Assembly: GCF_024281035.1 (NCBI RefSeq) | Contig: NZ_JAMXLH010000063.1 | Coordinates: 1 to 64,000, forward strand | Length of the DNA stretch: 64,000 nt | From: Paraburkholderia sp. | Lineage (GTDB): Bacteria > Pseudomonadota > Gammaproteobacteria > Burkholderiales > Burkholderiaceae | Direction of reading: 5' to 3' | In this document: positions 1-9,170 of the stretch, in pieces | Layout of the letters: the number at the start of each line of letters is the position of its first letter | Position numbering within the stretch: the stretch's first letter is position 1 | Made by a program: the position numbers and the translations under genes | Notes under the pieces: model-generated | The model's input: the letters and a program-made list of their open reading frames with translations, nothing else | The model's database searches: none | Told to the model about the DNA's origin: nothing

Positions 1-1552
1 TGTCGCGCACGCTGCCGTCGCCCGCCAGGTAGAGCCGCCCGCCCAGTTCCTCGGGGAAATAGCCCGTGCGGTAACGTTCCGGATTGCCCCACACGTTGCG
101 GATCATCGCCGGCCACGGACGCTTCACCACCAGGATGCCGCCGTTGCCGTTCGGCACGTCCTGGCCCGTTTCGTCGACGATCGCCGCCATGATGCCCGGC
201 AGCGGCAGCGTGCACGAACCCGGCACCAGCGGCGTCGCGCCCGGCAGCGGCGTGATCATGTGGCCGCCCGTTTCGGTCTGCCACCACGTATCGACGACCG
301 GGCAGCGCGCGCCGCCCACGTTCTCGTAGTACCACACCCATGCTTCCGGATTGATCGGCTCGCCAACCGAGCCGAGAACGCGCAGCGACGACAGGTCGTA
401 GCTCTTCGGATGTACCTTCGCATCGGCTTCCGACGCCTTGATCAGCGAGCGGATCGCCGTGGGCGCCGTGTAGAACACGCTCACCTTGTGCTTCGCGATC
501 ATGTCCCAGAAGCGGCCCGCGTTCGGATACGTCGGCACGCCCTCGAACACCACCTGCGTCGCGCCGAGCGTAAGCGGACCGTACACGATGTAGCTATGGC
601 CCGTGACCCAGCCGATGTCGGCCGTGCACCAGAACACGTCGGTGGGCTTCCAGTCGAAGGCCCACTTCATGGTCAGCGCGCACCACAGCAGATAGCCGCC
701 CGTGCTGTGCTGCACGCCCTTCGGCTTGCCCGTCGAACCCGACGTGTAAAGGATGAACAGCGGATGCTCCGCGCCCACCGGCACCGGCGCGCAGGTGTCG
801 CTTTCGGCCTGCGAGAGTTCGTGCATCCAGTAGTCGCGGCCCTCGTGCCATGCAACCTTGCCGCCCGTGCGCTGGTACACGATCACGCTGTGCACCGCTT
901 CGCAGCCGCCCATCGCGAGCGCTTCGTCGGCGATGTTCTTCAGCGGCAGCGCCTTGCCGCCGCGCATCTGCTCGTCGGCGGTGATGAGCGCGACCGCGCC
1001 CACGTCGACCACGCGCTCGTTGAGCGACTTCGACGAGAAGCCGCCGAACACCACCGAATGCGTCGCGCCGATGCGTGCGCACGCCTGCATCGCAACCACG
1101 CCTTCAACCGACATCGGCATATAGATCACGACGCGGTCGCCCTTCTTCACGCCGCGCTTTTTGAGCGCGTTCGCAAAGCGCGATACGCGCGCGAGCAGGT
1201 CGCGATAGGTGACGTGGGTAACGGTGCCGTCGTCGGCTTCGAAGTTGATCGCAACGCGCTCGCCAAGGCCCGCTTCGACGTGACGGTCGAGACTGTTGTA
1301 CGAAGCGTTGAGTTCGCCATCCTCGAACCACGTGTAGAACGGTGCGTTCGATTCGTCGAGCACCTTCGAGAACGGCTTGTGCCAGCTCAGGTTCTCGCGC
1401 GCCAGGCGCGCCCAGAAGCCCTCGTAATCGCGCTCGGCTTCCGCGCACAGTGCGTTGTAGGCGTCCATGCCGGAAACCGTCGCGTTCGCCACCATTTGCG
1501 CGGATGGTGCGAAAACGCGGTGCTCGTGAAGAACCGATTCAATCGTTGCCAT
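1..1552 (-). CDS. acs: Acetyl-CoA synthetase (3' part outside window)
   Basis: AMP-forming acetate-CoA ligase: acetate + ATP gives acetyl-AMP, then acetyl-CoA, in the cytosol. The ATG is at 1552 and 517 residues are visible before the frame runs off base 1, so about the last 140 residues of a typical ~655-residue Acs are missing, including the region of the regulatory acetylatable lysine. The adenylate-forming signature YTSGSTGKPKG is at residues 269-279. The N-terminal ACS domain (about 20-80, with FWARLARENLSWHKPF) and the VDTWWQTETGG motif are present. It is transcribed away from the neighbouring EamA gene. The specificity call rests on the strong Acs-type N-terminus and WQTETGG; propionyl-CoA synthetase is less likely. 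Confidence 0.95.
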   Translation of the reverse strand, partial: MATIESVLHEHRVFAPSAQMVANATVSGMDAYNALCAEAERDYEGFWARLARENLSWHKPFSKVLDESNAPFYTWFEDGELNASYNSLDRHVEAGLGERVAINFEADDGTVTHVTYRDLLARVSRFANALKKRGVKKGDRVVIYMPMSVEGVVAMQACARIGATHSVVFGGFSSKSLNERVVDVGAVALITADEQMRGGKALPLKNIADEALAMGGCEAVHSVIVYQRTGGKVAWHEGRDYWMHELSQAESDTCAPVPVGAEHPLFILYTSGSTGKPKGVQHSTGGYLLWCALTMKWAFDWKPTDVFWCTADIGWVTGHSYIVYGPLTLGATQVVFEGVPTYPNAGRFWDMIAKHKVSVFYTAPTAIRSLIKASEADAKVHPKSYDLSSLRVLGSVGEPINPEAWVWYYENVGGARCPVVDTWWQTETGGHMITPLPGATPLVPGSCTLPLPGIMAAIVDETGQDVPNGNGGILVVKRPWPAMIRNVWGNPERYRTGYFPEELGGRLYLAGDGSVRD

Positions 1553-1884
1553 CGAGGACCCCTTCGTGAAATGAAACGTCAAACGCGTGGGCACGCGCAG
1601 CAACTTCCGTGCGCGCGCCGTCTCCGAACGCCACCTCGCCTTGCGGGCGGCTCTATTGTTGCTGGCACGCGTGTCGTCGCCTTGACACGTGCCCTTTCAC
1701 GCGGACCTTTGCGCGCGCACTGCTGCGGCAGTGCAGCATGCTGCTGGACACGTCGCGTGGCCCGTCGTGCGAGCGAACAAGGTTAAGCGTACCAACTTAC
1801 CGTCCACTTACGCACCCACACCTTCGAGGGTAAATCCTGCAGGTGACGCACCGACAGGCCGGCACTTAGAATGCTAACCGACCT
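1553..1884. other. Intergenic region between acs and the EamA gene
   Basis: This 330-bp divergent spacer should hold promoters for both genes. An interrupted inverted repeat (GGCAC...GTGTC against GACACGTGCC, 1663-1693) lies about 110-140 bp upstream of the acs start and could be a regulator site. A TAGAAT hexamer at 1867-1872 is a possible -10 element for the EamA gene. I see no open frame here with coding character. Confidence 0.35.
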
Positions 1885-2793
1885 GTGCGCCCGGATTCCA
1901 GCTTGAACCGCTACTCTCTTTTTCTCGTCGCCGCGATGCTCCTCGTGGGCAGCAACGTCGGCATCGGCAAATCGATCGTTTCGTTCGTTCCCGTTCCGCT
2001 CTTTGCGCTGCTGCGTTTCGTCGTCGCCCTCGCCGTGCTCTGGCCGCTCCTGCGCGTAGCGAAGATGCGGCGCGTCAAGCGCAGCGAATGGATCAATCTC
2101 TTCCTTCAGGCACTCTTCGGTACATTCGGGTTTACGCTGCTTATGCTCGGCGGCGTGCATCGCACGAGCGCGGTCGCCGCGGGCGTTATCACCAGCACCA
2201 TCCCCGCGATCGTCGCACTGTTCTCCTGGCTCTTCCTGCGCGAACGGCCCGATTCGCGCGCGTTCGTGTCGATTGCACTCGCCATCGCGGGCATCGCTGT
2301 CGTCAACCTCGCACATACTGGCAACGACAGCGCACCGCAATCGCTCGCGGGCAATCTGATGGTGCTCGGCGCCGTGTGCTGCGAATCGCTCTATGTGATT
2401 CTCTCGCGCCGTCTCACGCAAACGCTCGAAGCCATCGATATCTGCGCCTACACACATCTTTTCGGCTTTCTGCTGATGCTGCCCGTGGGTCTGCCTGACG
2501 CACTGTCGTTCGATTATTCGAGCGTGCCGCCCGGCATCTGGGGGCTCTCGCTCTGGTATGCGCTCTCCGCGAGCGTGTTCTCGTTCTGGCTCTGGATGAA
2601 GGGAATCCGCCATGTGGCGGGCAGCGTCGCGGGCGTGTTCACAGCCGTGCTTCCCGTGGCGGCGGCGATCTACGGGATCGCGTTTCTCGGCGAGCGGCCC
2701 ACGCCCGCGCACGGGATCGCACTCGCCTGCGTGATCAGCGGCATCGCACTTGCGAGCGTCAAGACGAAGCGCGTGCCGCCCGTCTCGTCCTGA
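1885..2793 (+). CDS. EamA/DMT-family transporter
   Basis: Integral inner-membrane protein of 302 residues, or 296 if translation starts at the TTG at 1903. It has the EamA layout of ten predicted membrane segments in two five-helix repeats: the first opens with SLFLVAAMLLVGSNVGIGKS near residue 10 and the second with LAGNLMVLGAVCCESLYVIL near residue 155. The drug/metabolite transporter superfamily exports small metabolites or amino acids, and the substrate cannot be read from sequence. The GTG at 1885 and the TTG at 1903 are both usable starts, and no strong ribosome-binding site decides between them. It stands alone, divergent from acs. Confidence 0.85.
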   Translation: MRPDSSLNRYSLFLVAAMLLVGSNVGIGKSIVSFVPVPLFALLRFVVALAVLWPLLRVAKMRRVKRSEWINLFLQALFGTFGFTLLMLGGVHRTSAVAAGVITSTIPAIVALFSWLFLRERPDSRAFVSIALAIAGIAVVNLAHTGNDSAPQSLAGNLMVLGAVCCESLYVILSRRLTQTLEAIDICAYTHLFGFLLMLPVGLPDALSFDYSSVPPGIWGLSLWYALSASVFSFWLWMKGIRHVAGSVAGVFTAVLPVAAAIYGIAFLGERPTPAHGIALACVISGIALASVKTKRVPPVSS

Positions 2794-2971
2794 GGCGCCG
2801 CACGGCCCGGCATGCCGCGCCGCCCGTCCCGAGACGGCCCAGGCCGCCGACGCTGTACAATAGCGCGCCCGGTCCATGCGGCGCGCACCCGCCGGCGGCG
2901 CCCTGTTGCGTTGCTGTGTGCTGCGTGCGCGGCGCGGCGGCCCCGCCCGTAATTCGCCATCGTCACTGCCC

Positions 2972-3574
2972 ATGTCCGCTGCACATCCACGACCGCCTCA
3001 CGCGGGTCAAGCTCCGCGCCGCCCGCACCTCCTGCCGCGCGTCATCTTCATGAGCCGCTGGCTCCAGGTGCCGCTCTATCTCGGCCTCATCGTCGCGCAG
3101 ATTGTCTACGGCGTGCTGTTCCTGAAGGAAGTCTGGCACCTCGTCAGTCATGCGACAACGCTCGACGAAACGAGCATCATGCTCGCCGTGCTCGGCCTGA
3201 TCGACGTCGTGATGATCTCGAATCTGCTCATCATGGTGATCGTCGGCGGCTATGAGACGTTCGTCTCGCGCATGGGCCTCGAAGGCCACCCCGACGAGCC
3301 CGAATGGCTCGATCACGTGAATGCCGGCGTGCTCAAAGTGAAGCTCGCCATGGCGCTCATCAGCATTTCATCCATTCATCTGCTGAAGACCTTCATCAAT
3401 CCGGATGCCGTTTCCGCGCACACCGTGTTGTGGCAGGTGATCATCCATATCTCGTTCCTCGCATCCGCGCTGATCATGGCGTGGATCGACCGCCTCACCA
3501 CGCACACGCATCCCCAGCATTACGAGGCACTGGCCGCGCGGCATCCGGCGCCGGAGACCGTCGCTGCCGAATGA
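2972..3574 (+). CDS. UPF0114 (YqhA-like) membrane protein
   Basis: 200-residue inner-membrane protein of the UPF0114/YqhA family (TIGR00645-like), function unknown. Hydrophobic segments lie at roughly 32-50, 70-92, 128-148 and 160-178. The family-typical block VMISNLLIMVIVGGYETFVS is near residues 82-101, and SSIHLLKTFI follows. I take the ATG at 2972 rather than a longer frame from 2876, whose N-terminus is Arg/Pro-rich with no family character. MSRWLQVPLYLGL at about residue 28 is the usual family N-terminus, so an ATG at 3051 is an alternative start. The gene ends 48 bp before the fumarase, so co-transcription is possible. Confidence 0.85.
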   Translation: MSAAHPRPPHAGQAPRRPHLLPRVIFMSRWLQVPLYLGLIVAQIVYGVLFLKEVWHLVSHATTLDETSIMLAVLGLIDVVMISNLLIMVIVGGYETFVSRMGLEGHPDEPEWLDHVNAGVLKVKLAMALISISSIHLLKTFINPDAVSAHTVLWQVIIHISFLASALIMAWIDRLTTHTHPQHYEALAARHPAPETVAAE

Positions 3575-3622
3575 AGCAGCACCCATAACACGATTACACC
3601 CCCGCACTCACTGAAGCCAGCC

Positions 3623-5146
3623 ATGACCGTCATTAAACAGGAAGACCTGATCCAGAGCATCGCGGATTCGCTGCAGTACATCAGCTACTACCATCCGCAG
3701 GACTACATCGAAGCGCTCGGTCGCGCGTACGAGCTCGAAAAGAGCCCCGCCGCGAAGGACGCCATCGCGCAGATCCTCACGAACAGCCGCATGTGCGCCG
3801 AAGGCCACCGCCCGATCTGCCAGGACACCGGCATCGTCACGATCTTCGTGAAGGTCGGCATGGACGTACGGTGGGACGGCGCCACGATGAGCCTCACAGA
3901 CATGATCAACGAAGGCGTGCGCCGCGGTTACACGCACCCGGACAACGTGCTGCGCGCGTCGATCGTGAACCCGCCCGAAGGCGCCCGCAAGAACACGACC
4001 GACAACACCCCGGCCGTGATCCACTACGAGATCGTGCCGGGCGACAAGGTCGACGTGCAGGTCGCAGCCAAGGGCGGCGGCTCGGAGAACAAGTCGAAGT
4101 TCGTGATGCTGAATCCGTCGGATTCGATCGTCGACTGGGTGCTCAAGACCGTGCCGATGATGGGCGCGGGCTGGTGCCCGCCGGGCATGCTCGGCATCGG
4201 CATCGGCGGCACCGCTGAAAAGGCGATGCTGATGGCGAAGGAATCGCTGATGGAGCCGGTCGACATTCAGGACATCATCGAGCGCGGCCCGAAGGACTGG
4301 ATCGAAGAACTGCGCGTCGAGCTGCACGAGAAGGTGAACGCGCTCGGCATCGGCGCACAGGGCCTGGGCGGTCTCGCCACCGTGCTCGACGTCAAGATCA
4401 TGGCTGCGGCCACGCACGCGGCGTCGAAGCCCGTCGCGATGATCCCGAACTGCGCCGCGACGCGCCACGCGCACTTCGTGCTGGACGGCTCGGGCCCGGC
4501 GAAGCTCGAAGCGCCCTCGCTCGACGCCTGGCCGAAGGTCAACTGGGAACCGAACACCGAGACCAGCAAGCGCGTCGATCTCAACACGCTCACGCCGGAA
4601 GAAGTCGCTTCGTGGAAGCCGGGCCAGACGCTGCTGCTCTCGGGCAAGATGCTCACGGGCCGCGACGCCGCGCACAAGCGCATCGCCGACATGCTCGCGA
4701 AGGGCGAGAAGCTGCCCGTCGACTTCAAGAACCGCGTGATCTACTACGTCGGCCCGGTCGATCCGGTGCGCGACGAAGTGGTCGGCCCGGCCGGTCCCAC
4801 GACCGCCACGCGCATGGACAAGTTCACCGAGATGATGCTCGCGCAGACGGGCCTCATTTCGATGGTCGGCAAGGCCGAGCGCGGCCCGGTCGCCATCGAG
4901 GCGATCAAGAAGCACAAGGCCGCGTACCTGATGGCCGTGGGCGGCGCAGCCTACCTCGTGTCGAAGGCGATCCGCGGTGCGAAGGTGCTCGCGTTCGGGG
5001 ATCTCGGCATGGAAGCCATCTACGAGTTCGACGTTCAGGACATGCCGGTGACGGTTGCCGTCGATTCGTCGGGCACCTCGGTTCACCAGACCGGCCCGAA
5101 GGAATGGCAGGCCAAAATCGGCAAGATTCCGGTCGCTGAGGTTTAA
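3623..5146 (+). CDS. fumA: Fumarate hydratase, class I (iron-sulfur)
   Basis: 507-residue class I fumarase with the N-terminal (alpha-like) and C-terminal (beta-like) parts fused. It interconverts fumarate and malate in the TCA cycle using an oxygen-sensitive [4Fe-4S] cluster. The three cluster cysteines are recognisable by context: Cys66 in CQDTG, Cys185 in GWCPPGMLGIGIGG and Cys277 in NCAATRHAHF. The C-terminal swivelling domain (about 330-500) contains VGPVDPVRDEVVGPAGPTTA and the SSGTSVH motif. An intrinsic terminator follows at 5202. A tartrate dehydratase is the main alternative, but the fused full-length form favours fumarase. Confidence 0.93.
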   Translation: MTVIKQEDLIQSIADSLQYISYYHPQDYIEALGRAYELEKSPAAKDAIAQILTNSRMCAEGHRPICQDTGIVTIFVKVGMDVRWDGATMSLTDMINEGVRRGYTHPDNVLRASIVNPPEGARKNTTDNTPAVIHYEIVPGDKVDVQVAAKGGGSENKSKFVMLNPSDSIVDWVLKTVPMMGAGWCPPGMLGIGIGGTAEKAMLMAKESLMEPVDIQDIIERGPKDWIEELRVELHEKVNALGIGAQGLGGLATVLDVKIMAAATHAASKPVAMIPNCAATRHAHFVLDGSGPAKLEAPSLDAWPKVNWEPNTETSKRVDLNTLTPEEVASWKPGQTLLLSGKMLTGRDAAHKRIADMLAKGEKLPVDFKNRVIYYVGPVDPVRDEVVGPAGPTTATRMDKFTEMMLAQTGLISMVGKAERGPVAIEAIKKHKAAYLMAVGGAAYLVSKAIRGAKVLAFGDLGMEAIYEFDVQDMPVTVAVDSSGTSVHQTGPKEWQAKIGKIPVAEV

Positions 5147-5201
5147 TGCGCAGCGTACGCGCATGAATCGCATGATTCGGATCGGCTTGCGCCGATGAGA
5201 A

Positions 5202-5236
5202 AAAAACCGGGGCCGAGCGTCCCGGTTTTTCTTTTT
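5202..5236 (+). terminator. Rho-independent terminator after fumarase
   Basis: AAAAACCGGG (5202-5211) pairs with CCCGGTTTTT (5221-5230), with a 9-nt loop and a T-rich tail. It lies 56 bp after the fumarase stop and separates that gene from bfr. Confidence 0.85.
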
Positions 5237-5387
5237 GCGCGGTAACGCGAGCCGCCTCGAGACTGATTTTGCGACTGATGCCCACGCGCCGCGCCGCGGG
5301 AATGCGCTCCGGATTTCGCCTTGGCATTTGCCTGTGCAGCGTTTATTGTTCATGACCAGAGCCCGGCCACCAAGGAAGGAAAACATC

Positions 5388-5867
<480 letters not shown>

Positions 5868-5907
5868 TCGCCGTCTTGCCGTTACGACGCATTCGCCCAC
5901 CTCGCGG

Positions 5908-6792
5908 ATGCGTCCCCACTATCCTGCGCCGAATCTCTTGAACGTCTCGCCCCGCTCCAGCGCCCTGCCCGTCGGCATCTTCGATTCCGGCCTTGGCGGC
6001 CTGTCCGTGCTGCGCGCCGTGCGAAAGCTCCTGCCTGACGAACAGCTCGTCTATGTGGCCGATTCGCGCTACGCGCCTTACGGGCAGCGCGACGACGACT
6101 TTATCGCCGACCGCACGCTCGCCATCGGCCAATGGCTGATGGCGCAGGGCGCGAAGGCGCTCGTAGTGGCCTGCAACACGGCCACCGCCCAATCCATCGA
6201 ATTCGTGCGCGAGCGGCTGCCCATTCCGCTCGTCGGCGTGGAGCCCGGCATCAAGCCAGCCGCGCTGCGCTCGAAAACGCGCGTGGCGGGCTTGCTCGCA
6301 ACCCAGGTTACGCTGCGCAGCGCGCGCTTTCAGGCGCTCCTCGAACGCCATTCCGCCGGTCTGCGCGTGCTCTGCCAGCCCGGCCACGGGCTTGTCGAAG
6401 CCGTGGAGCGCTGCGACGTGGGCTCCCCGGCACTCATCGCACTGCTGCGCGGTTATCTCCAGCCGATGCTCGACGCAGGCGCCGATACGCTCGTGCTCGG
6501 CTGCACGCATTATCCGTTTCTCGATACGGCGATCCGCTCGATCGTCGGCGAGCAGATGACGCTCATCGACACGAGCGTCGCCATCGCGAGGCAACTCGAA
6601 CGCGTGCTGACCCGGGACGGACTGCGTGCGCCCGCGACCGGCGATGCACCCGCGCCCGCGCGTTTTTGCTCGACGAACGACGGCACGCACCTGCACATGC
6701 TGGCAGCGGCGCTGCTCGGCATCGATGCACAGGTCGAATCCGTGCGGATTCCGTCGCGGCGCACGCTCGAACTGGAAACCAACGCGGCCTGA
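5908..6792 (+). CDS. murI: Glutamate racemase
   Basis: 294-residue cofactor-independent racemase that makes D-glutamate for peptidoglycan. The two catalytic cysteine motifs are clear: VACNTATAQ in the N-terminal half and LGCTHYPFL in the C-terminal half. The N-terminal substrate motif GIFDSGLGGLSVL is also present. Two starts are possible: ATG at 5908 or TTG at 5938 (giving MNVSPRSSALPVGIFDSG). Neither has a convincing ribosome-binding site, and the first ten residues look non-conserved. It sits between bfr and bfd, 40 bp after bfr, so the two iron-storage genes are separated by an unrelated cell-wall gene. Confidence 0.93.
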   Translation: MRPHYPAPNLLNVSPRSSALPVGIFDSGLGGLSVLRAVRKLLPDEQLVYVADSRYAPYGQRDDDFIADRTLAIGQWLMAQGAKALVVACNTATAQSIEFVRERLPIPLVGVEPGIKPAALRSKTRVAGLLATQVTLRSARFQALLERHSAGLRVLCQPGHGLVEAVERCDVGSPALIALLRGYLQPMLDAGADTLVLGCTHYPFLDTAIRSIVGEQMTLIDTSVAIARQLERVLTRDGLRAPATGDAPAPARFCSTNDGTHLHMLAAALLGIDAQVESVRIPSRRTLELETNAA

Positions 6793-6953
6793 CTTCGCCA
6801 TCCCTCGCTGCGGCACCCGTCGGCCGCACGCAGTCTTTTCCGCCCCCGTTTTGTCTGTTCCGCAACGGCTCGGCGAAATGGCAAGACCCTGCTAAGTACC
6901 CGGTTTTGTTACAAAAATTCCGTTAAAGTGCTTGCTACATGCATCAAACAGAA

Positions 6954-6968
6954 TGATAATAATTCGCA
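6954..6968 (+). promoter_or_regulatory. Fur box upstream of bfd
   Basis: TGATAATAATTCGCA matches the 7-1-7 Fur consensus TGATAAT-N-ATTATCA with a perfect left half and 5 of 7 in the right half. It ends 25 bp before the bfd start codon, where a repressor would overlap the promoter or leader. Confidence 0.75.
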
Positions 6969-6993
6969 TTACGGCCCTCTATCGTGCTCCATC

Positions 6994-7266
6994 ATGATTG
7001 TCTGTGTGTGCAAGTCCGTCTCCGACCGAAAGATCCGCGCCTCCATCGCCGAAGGCACGGATTCATTCGACGACCTGCAGTTCGAACTCGGCGTTGCGAC
7101 CTGCTGCGGCAAGTGCGAAGAATCGGTTCGTGAAGTGATGGCGCAAAGCGGCGCCTGCGGCAGCGGTGCCTGCGGTAGCGGTTGCTGCGGCGGCGCCCAG
7201 CAGCGGCTTCCGGCCGCCGTGCCCGTGACCGCCCTGGTTCCTGTCTACGAGCCCCAGGCCGCCTGA
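6994..7266 (+). CDS. bfd: Bacterioferritin-associated ferredoxin
   Basis: 90-residue [2Fe-2S] ferredoxin that binds Bfr and passes electrons to reduce and release stored iron. The BFD-like domain covers residues 1-52 with cluster ligands Cys4, Cys6 (CVC), Cys38 and Cys41 (CCGKC). Typical Bfd proteins are 64-73 residues. This one continues with a Gly/Cys segment, GACGSGACGSGCCGG (about 53-67), that adds four cysteines, then an Ala/Pro/Val tail. The ATG at 6994 is chosen because the family begins MIVCVC. A Fur-box-like site lies just upstream, consistent with induction under iron limitation. Confidence 0.93.
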   Translation: MIVCVCKSVSDRKIRASIAEGTDSFDDLQFELGVATCCGKCEESVREVMAQSGACGSGACGSGCCGGAQQRLPAAVPVTALVPVYEPQAA

Positions 7267-7379
7267 ACATCGCGGCGCGCACAGCGCCGCTTCCGTACCC
7301 GTCTGTACCCGTCTGTACCAACAGCCAGCCAGTTTCACGACCAGCCAGCGACCATTCATCCTGCTCCAGGGAGGCCTCA

Positions 7380-7442
7380 ATGGAATTGCTGATTGGATTC
7401 GTGACTACGCTCTGCATCTCGGTGTTGATCTTTCGCGATTGA
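7380..7442 (+). CDS. Possible 20-residue membrane micro-protein
   Basis: Open frame of 20 codons after a strong ribosome-binding site (AGGGAGG, 5 nt before the ATG). The product is almost one hydrophobic segment, LLIGFVTTLCISVLIF, closed by Arg-Asp. It lies 113 bp downstream of bfd on the same strand, so it would share the Fur-controlled transcript. The membrane-span character and the ribosome-binding site are seen directly; that it is expressed and inserted is inference. Confidence 0.4.
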   Translation: MELLIGFVTTLCISVLIFRD

Positions 7443-8064
7443 CGGTGCTTCGCACGTCGCCGCCCGCACCGAGCCGTGACACGCCACGGCGATGCACCCT
7501 TCTTCCGGCGACAAACGTACTCACGCGACAGATGCGATCGTCGTAAGCCGATTCAATGTTCGTTATCCTGATCGTCATTCGGGCGAGAAGGCTCGAATCA
7601 TCTAGACGTCGATGCGTCTATACGTCGCTGCGGTTTCCGGAAACCCGGGATCGTCAACCCTTCCGCACGCCAGCGACATGCAACCCGCGCATTCGCGCCG
7701 TACAAAGTAAAAGGCCTCCATCGTCAGATGAAGGCCTTTTTTCGTGCGCACGCAGCGCATTCGGGCGGTCTCGACGCTCACCGTCGGCCAGTTCGCGTCA
7801 ATACATGCGACATGCCGTGGGCAACACGGACAGCGCTTTCAGCCCTGAAGGCTCGCTATGATAGCGGCCATCAAATCCCACACAAGACCGGTCTTGGCGA
7901 GACGGAATTCAATATATTCCTCTCGCCTCGCGCATTCAAGACTTCGCCCATTGAAAGTAACGATTGCCGGCGACGCTTAAATGCAAAAAAACATGACCTC
8001 CCAACATGCGCGCATACGCTGCGGCTTTACGCATCGATCGATAGCGCTTCGCAGCTTCGTGCGC
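7443..8064. other. 620-bp region without a convincing gene
   Basis: It holds the terminator at 7709-7741 and several short frames with no coding signature. One (7556-7861) runs through the terminator. The right-hand 200 bp downstream of lysR have lower GC than the flanks. I see no RNA family or repeat here. Confidence 0.4.
7709..7742 (+). terminator. Rho-independent terminator
   Basis: AAAAGGCCT (7709-7717) pairs with AGGCCTTTT (7732-7740), and the T-run continues to 7742. The A-run on the 5' arm lets it work in both directions. It probably ends the bfd transcript. Confidence 0.8.
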
Positions 8065-9048
8065 TCAGGTGTGCGTCTCTCGATGACGTTCCTGCAGCGG
8101 CGCAATGTCGCTGCGCAGCGGACACTCCTGCTGCAGGCTTTCATCGACATCGAGCACTTCAACGAGGTAATCGACGAACGCACGCACCGCGGGCACCATC
8201 CCCTGCCGCGAGAGAAACACCGCGTAAAGCTGAGGCGTCGGCAGCGTCCAGCCCGGCATGACCGGCGAGAGCTTGCCCGAGCGCAGCGCGGCGCCGTACA
8301 TCATCTCGGGCAGCGCCGCGATGCCGAGGCCCGCGAGCGCGGCTTCGCGGATCGTGGTGAGATCGGCCGAGATGAGGCGCGGCTCGTGCTCGTGCGCGTG
8401 GCGCGTGCCGTCCGGCGCGATGAGCTGGAAGACGTGGCGGCCATCGCCCGTGGGCGTATCGAGTGTTTCGAAACGTGCGAGATCGCCGGGCGTGAGCGGC
8501 GGCGCATTCTGCGCAAGCAGACTGGGCGCGCCCACGAGCATCTGCTCCGTGCGCCAGAGCGGACGCACCACGATGTTGGCATTCTGCGGCGGCTCGGAAC
8601 GCACGCGCAGCGCAACATCCACCGAGTCCTCGAACAGATCGATCACGCGGTTCGTCACGCGCATCACGACCCGCACTTCGGGGAAGCGATGCATGAAATC
8701 GGGGATGATCTGCGAAAAGATGGTCTGCGAAAGCGTGACCGGCACGCTCACGCGCACGGTGCCGCGCGGCGACGAGCGCAACGACTGCACGACGTTGACC
8801 GCCGCCTGGGCCTCGGCGAGCATGGCGCGGCAATGCTGATAGAAAAGCTCGCCCGCTTCGGTGAGCGCAAGCTTGCGCGTAGAACGCTGCAGCAGGCGCA
8901 CGCCGAGCAGCGATTCGAGTTCGCTCACGCGCCGCGACAGACGCGACTTCGAAATGCCAAGCGCGCGTTCGGCCGCTGAAAAACCACCGTGCTCGACGAC
9001 CTGCGAGAAATACATCAGGTCGTTCAGGTCATGTGAGTCGATCTTCAT
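8065..9048 (-). CDS. LysR-family transcriptional regulator
   Basis: 327-residue LysR-type regulator. The winged helix-turn-helix at residues 3-62 contains VVEHGGFSAAERALGISKSR and a C-terminal arm of the HTH, RRVSELESLLGVRLLQRSTR. The periplasmic-binding-protein-like effector domain spans about 90-300. I use the ATG at 9048 (MKIDSHDLND), which matches the usual length to the HTH; an ATG at 9072 would add eight residues. It is divergent from the pirin gene with a 122-bp spacer, the classical arrangement in which a LysR protein controls its neighbour. The ligand is unknown. Confidence 0.9.
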   Translation of the reverse strand: MKIDSHDLNDLMYFSQVVEHGGFSAAERALGISKSRLSRRVSELESLLGVRLLQRSTRKLALTEAGELFYQHCRAMLAEAQAAVNVVQSLRSSPRGTVRVSVPVTLSQTIFSQIIPDFMHRFPEVRVVMRVTNRVIDLFEDSVDVALRVRSEPPQNANIVVRPLWRTEQMLVGAPSLLAQNAPPLTPGDLARFETLDTPTGDGRHVFQLIAPDGTRHAHEHEPRLISADLTTIREAALAGLGIAALPEMMYGAALRSGKLSPVMPGWTLPTPQLYAVFLSRQGMVPAVRAFVDYLVEVLDVDESLQQECPLRSDIAPLQERHRETHT

Positions 9049-9113
9049 TTCATCGTTCCAGCGATGGGACAATCAATTGCGTAACGGCTGTCAAAAGGCC
9101 TAAAACGGCTACC

Positions 9114-9119
9114 TATAAT
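9114..9119 (+). promoter_or_regulatory. -10 element for the pirin gene
   Basis: A perfect TATAAT stands 52 bp before the pirin ATG, in the spacer shared with the divergent lysR gene. The -35 region (TCAAAA, 17-bp spacing) is poor, which fits a promoter that needs the LysR activator. Confidence 0.45.
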
Positions 9120-9170
9120 AACCGTTTGTTTCGCATATCGAGCAACGCTCACTGTTCGGAGAGGATCCCC

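Noticed and set aside
1663..1693. Inverted repeat near acs as a definite operator
   Set aside because: The two arms differ by a 2-bp insertion and no regulator is suggested; recorded only within the spacer description.
260..1786. 508-residue plus-strand frame opposite acs
   Set aside because: Arg/His/Ala-rich translation with no family character, exactly antisense to a clear acs; a GC-driven shadow.
1780..1890. mini-ykkC type riboswitch before the EamA gene
   Set aside because: The two ACGR-loop hairpins required for that motif are not present.
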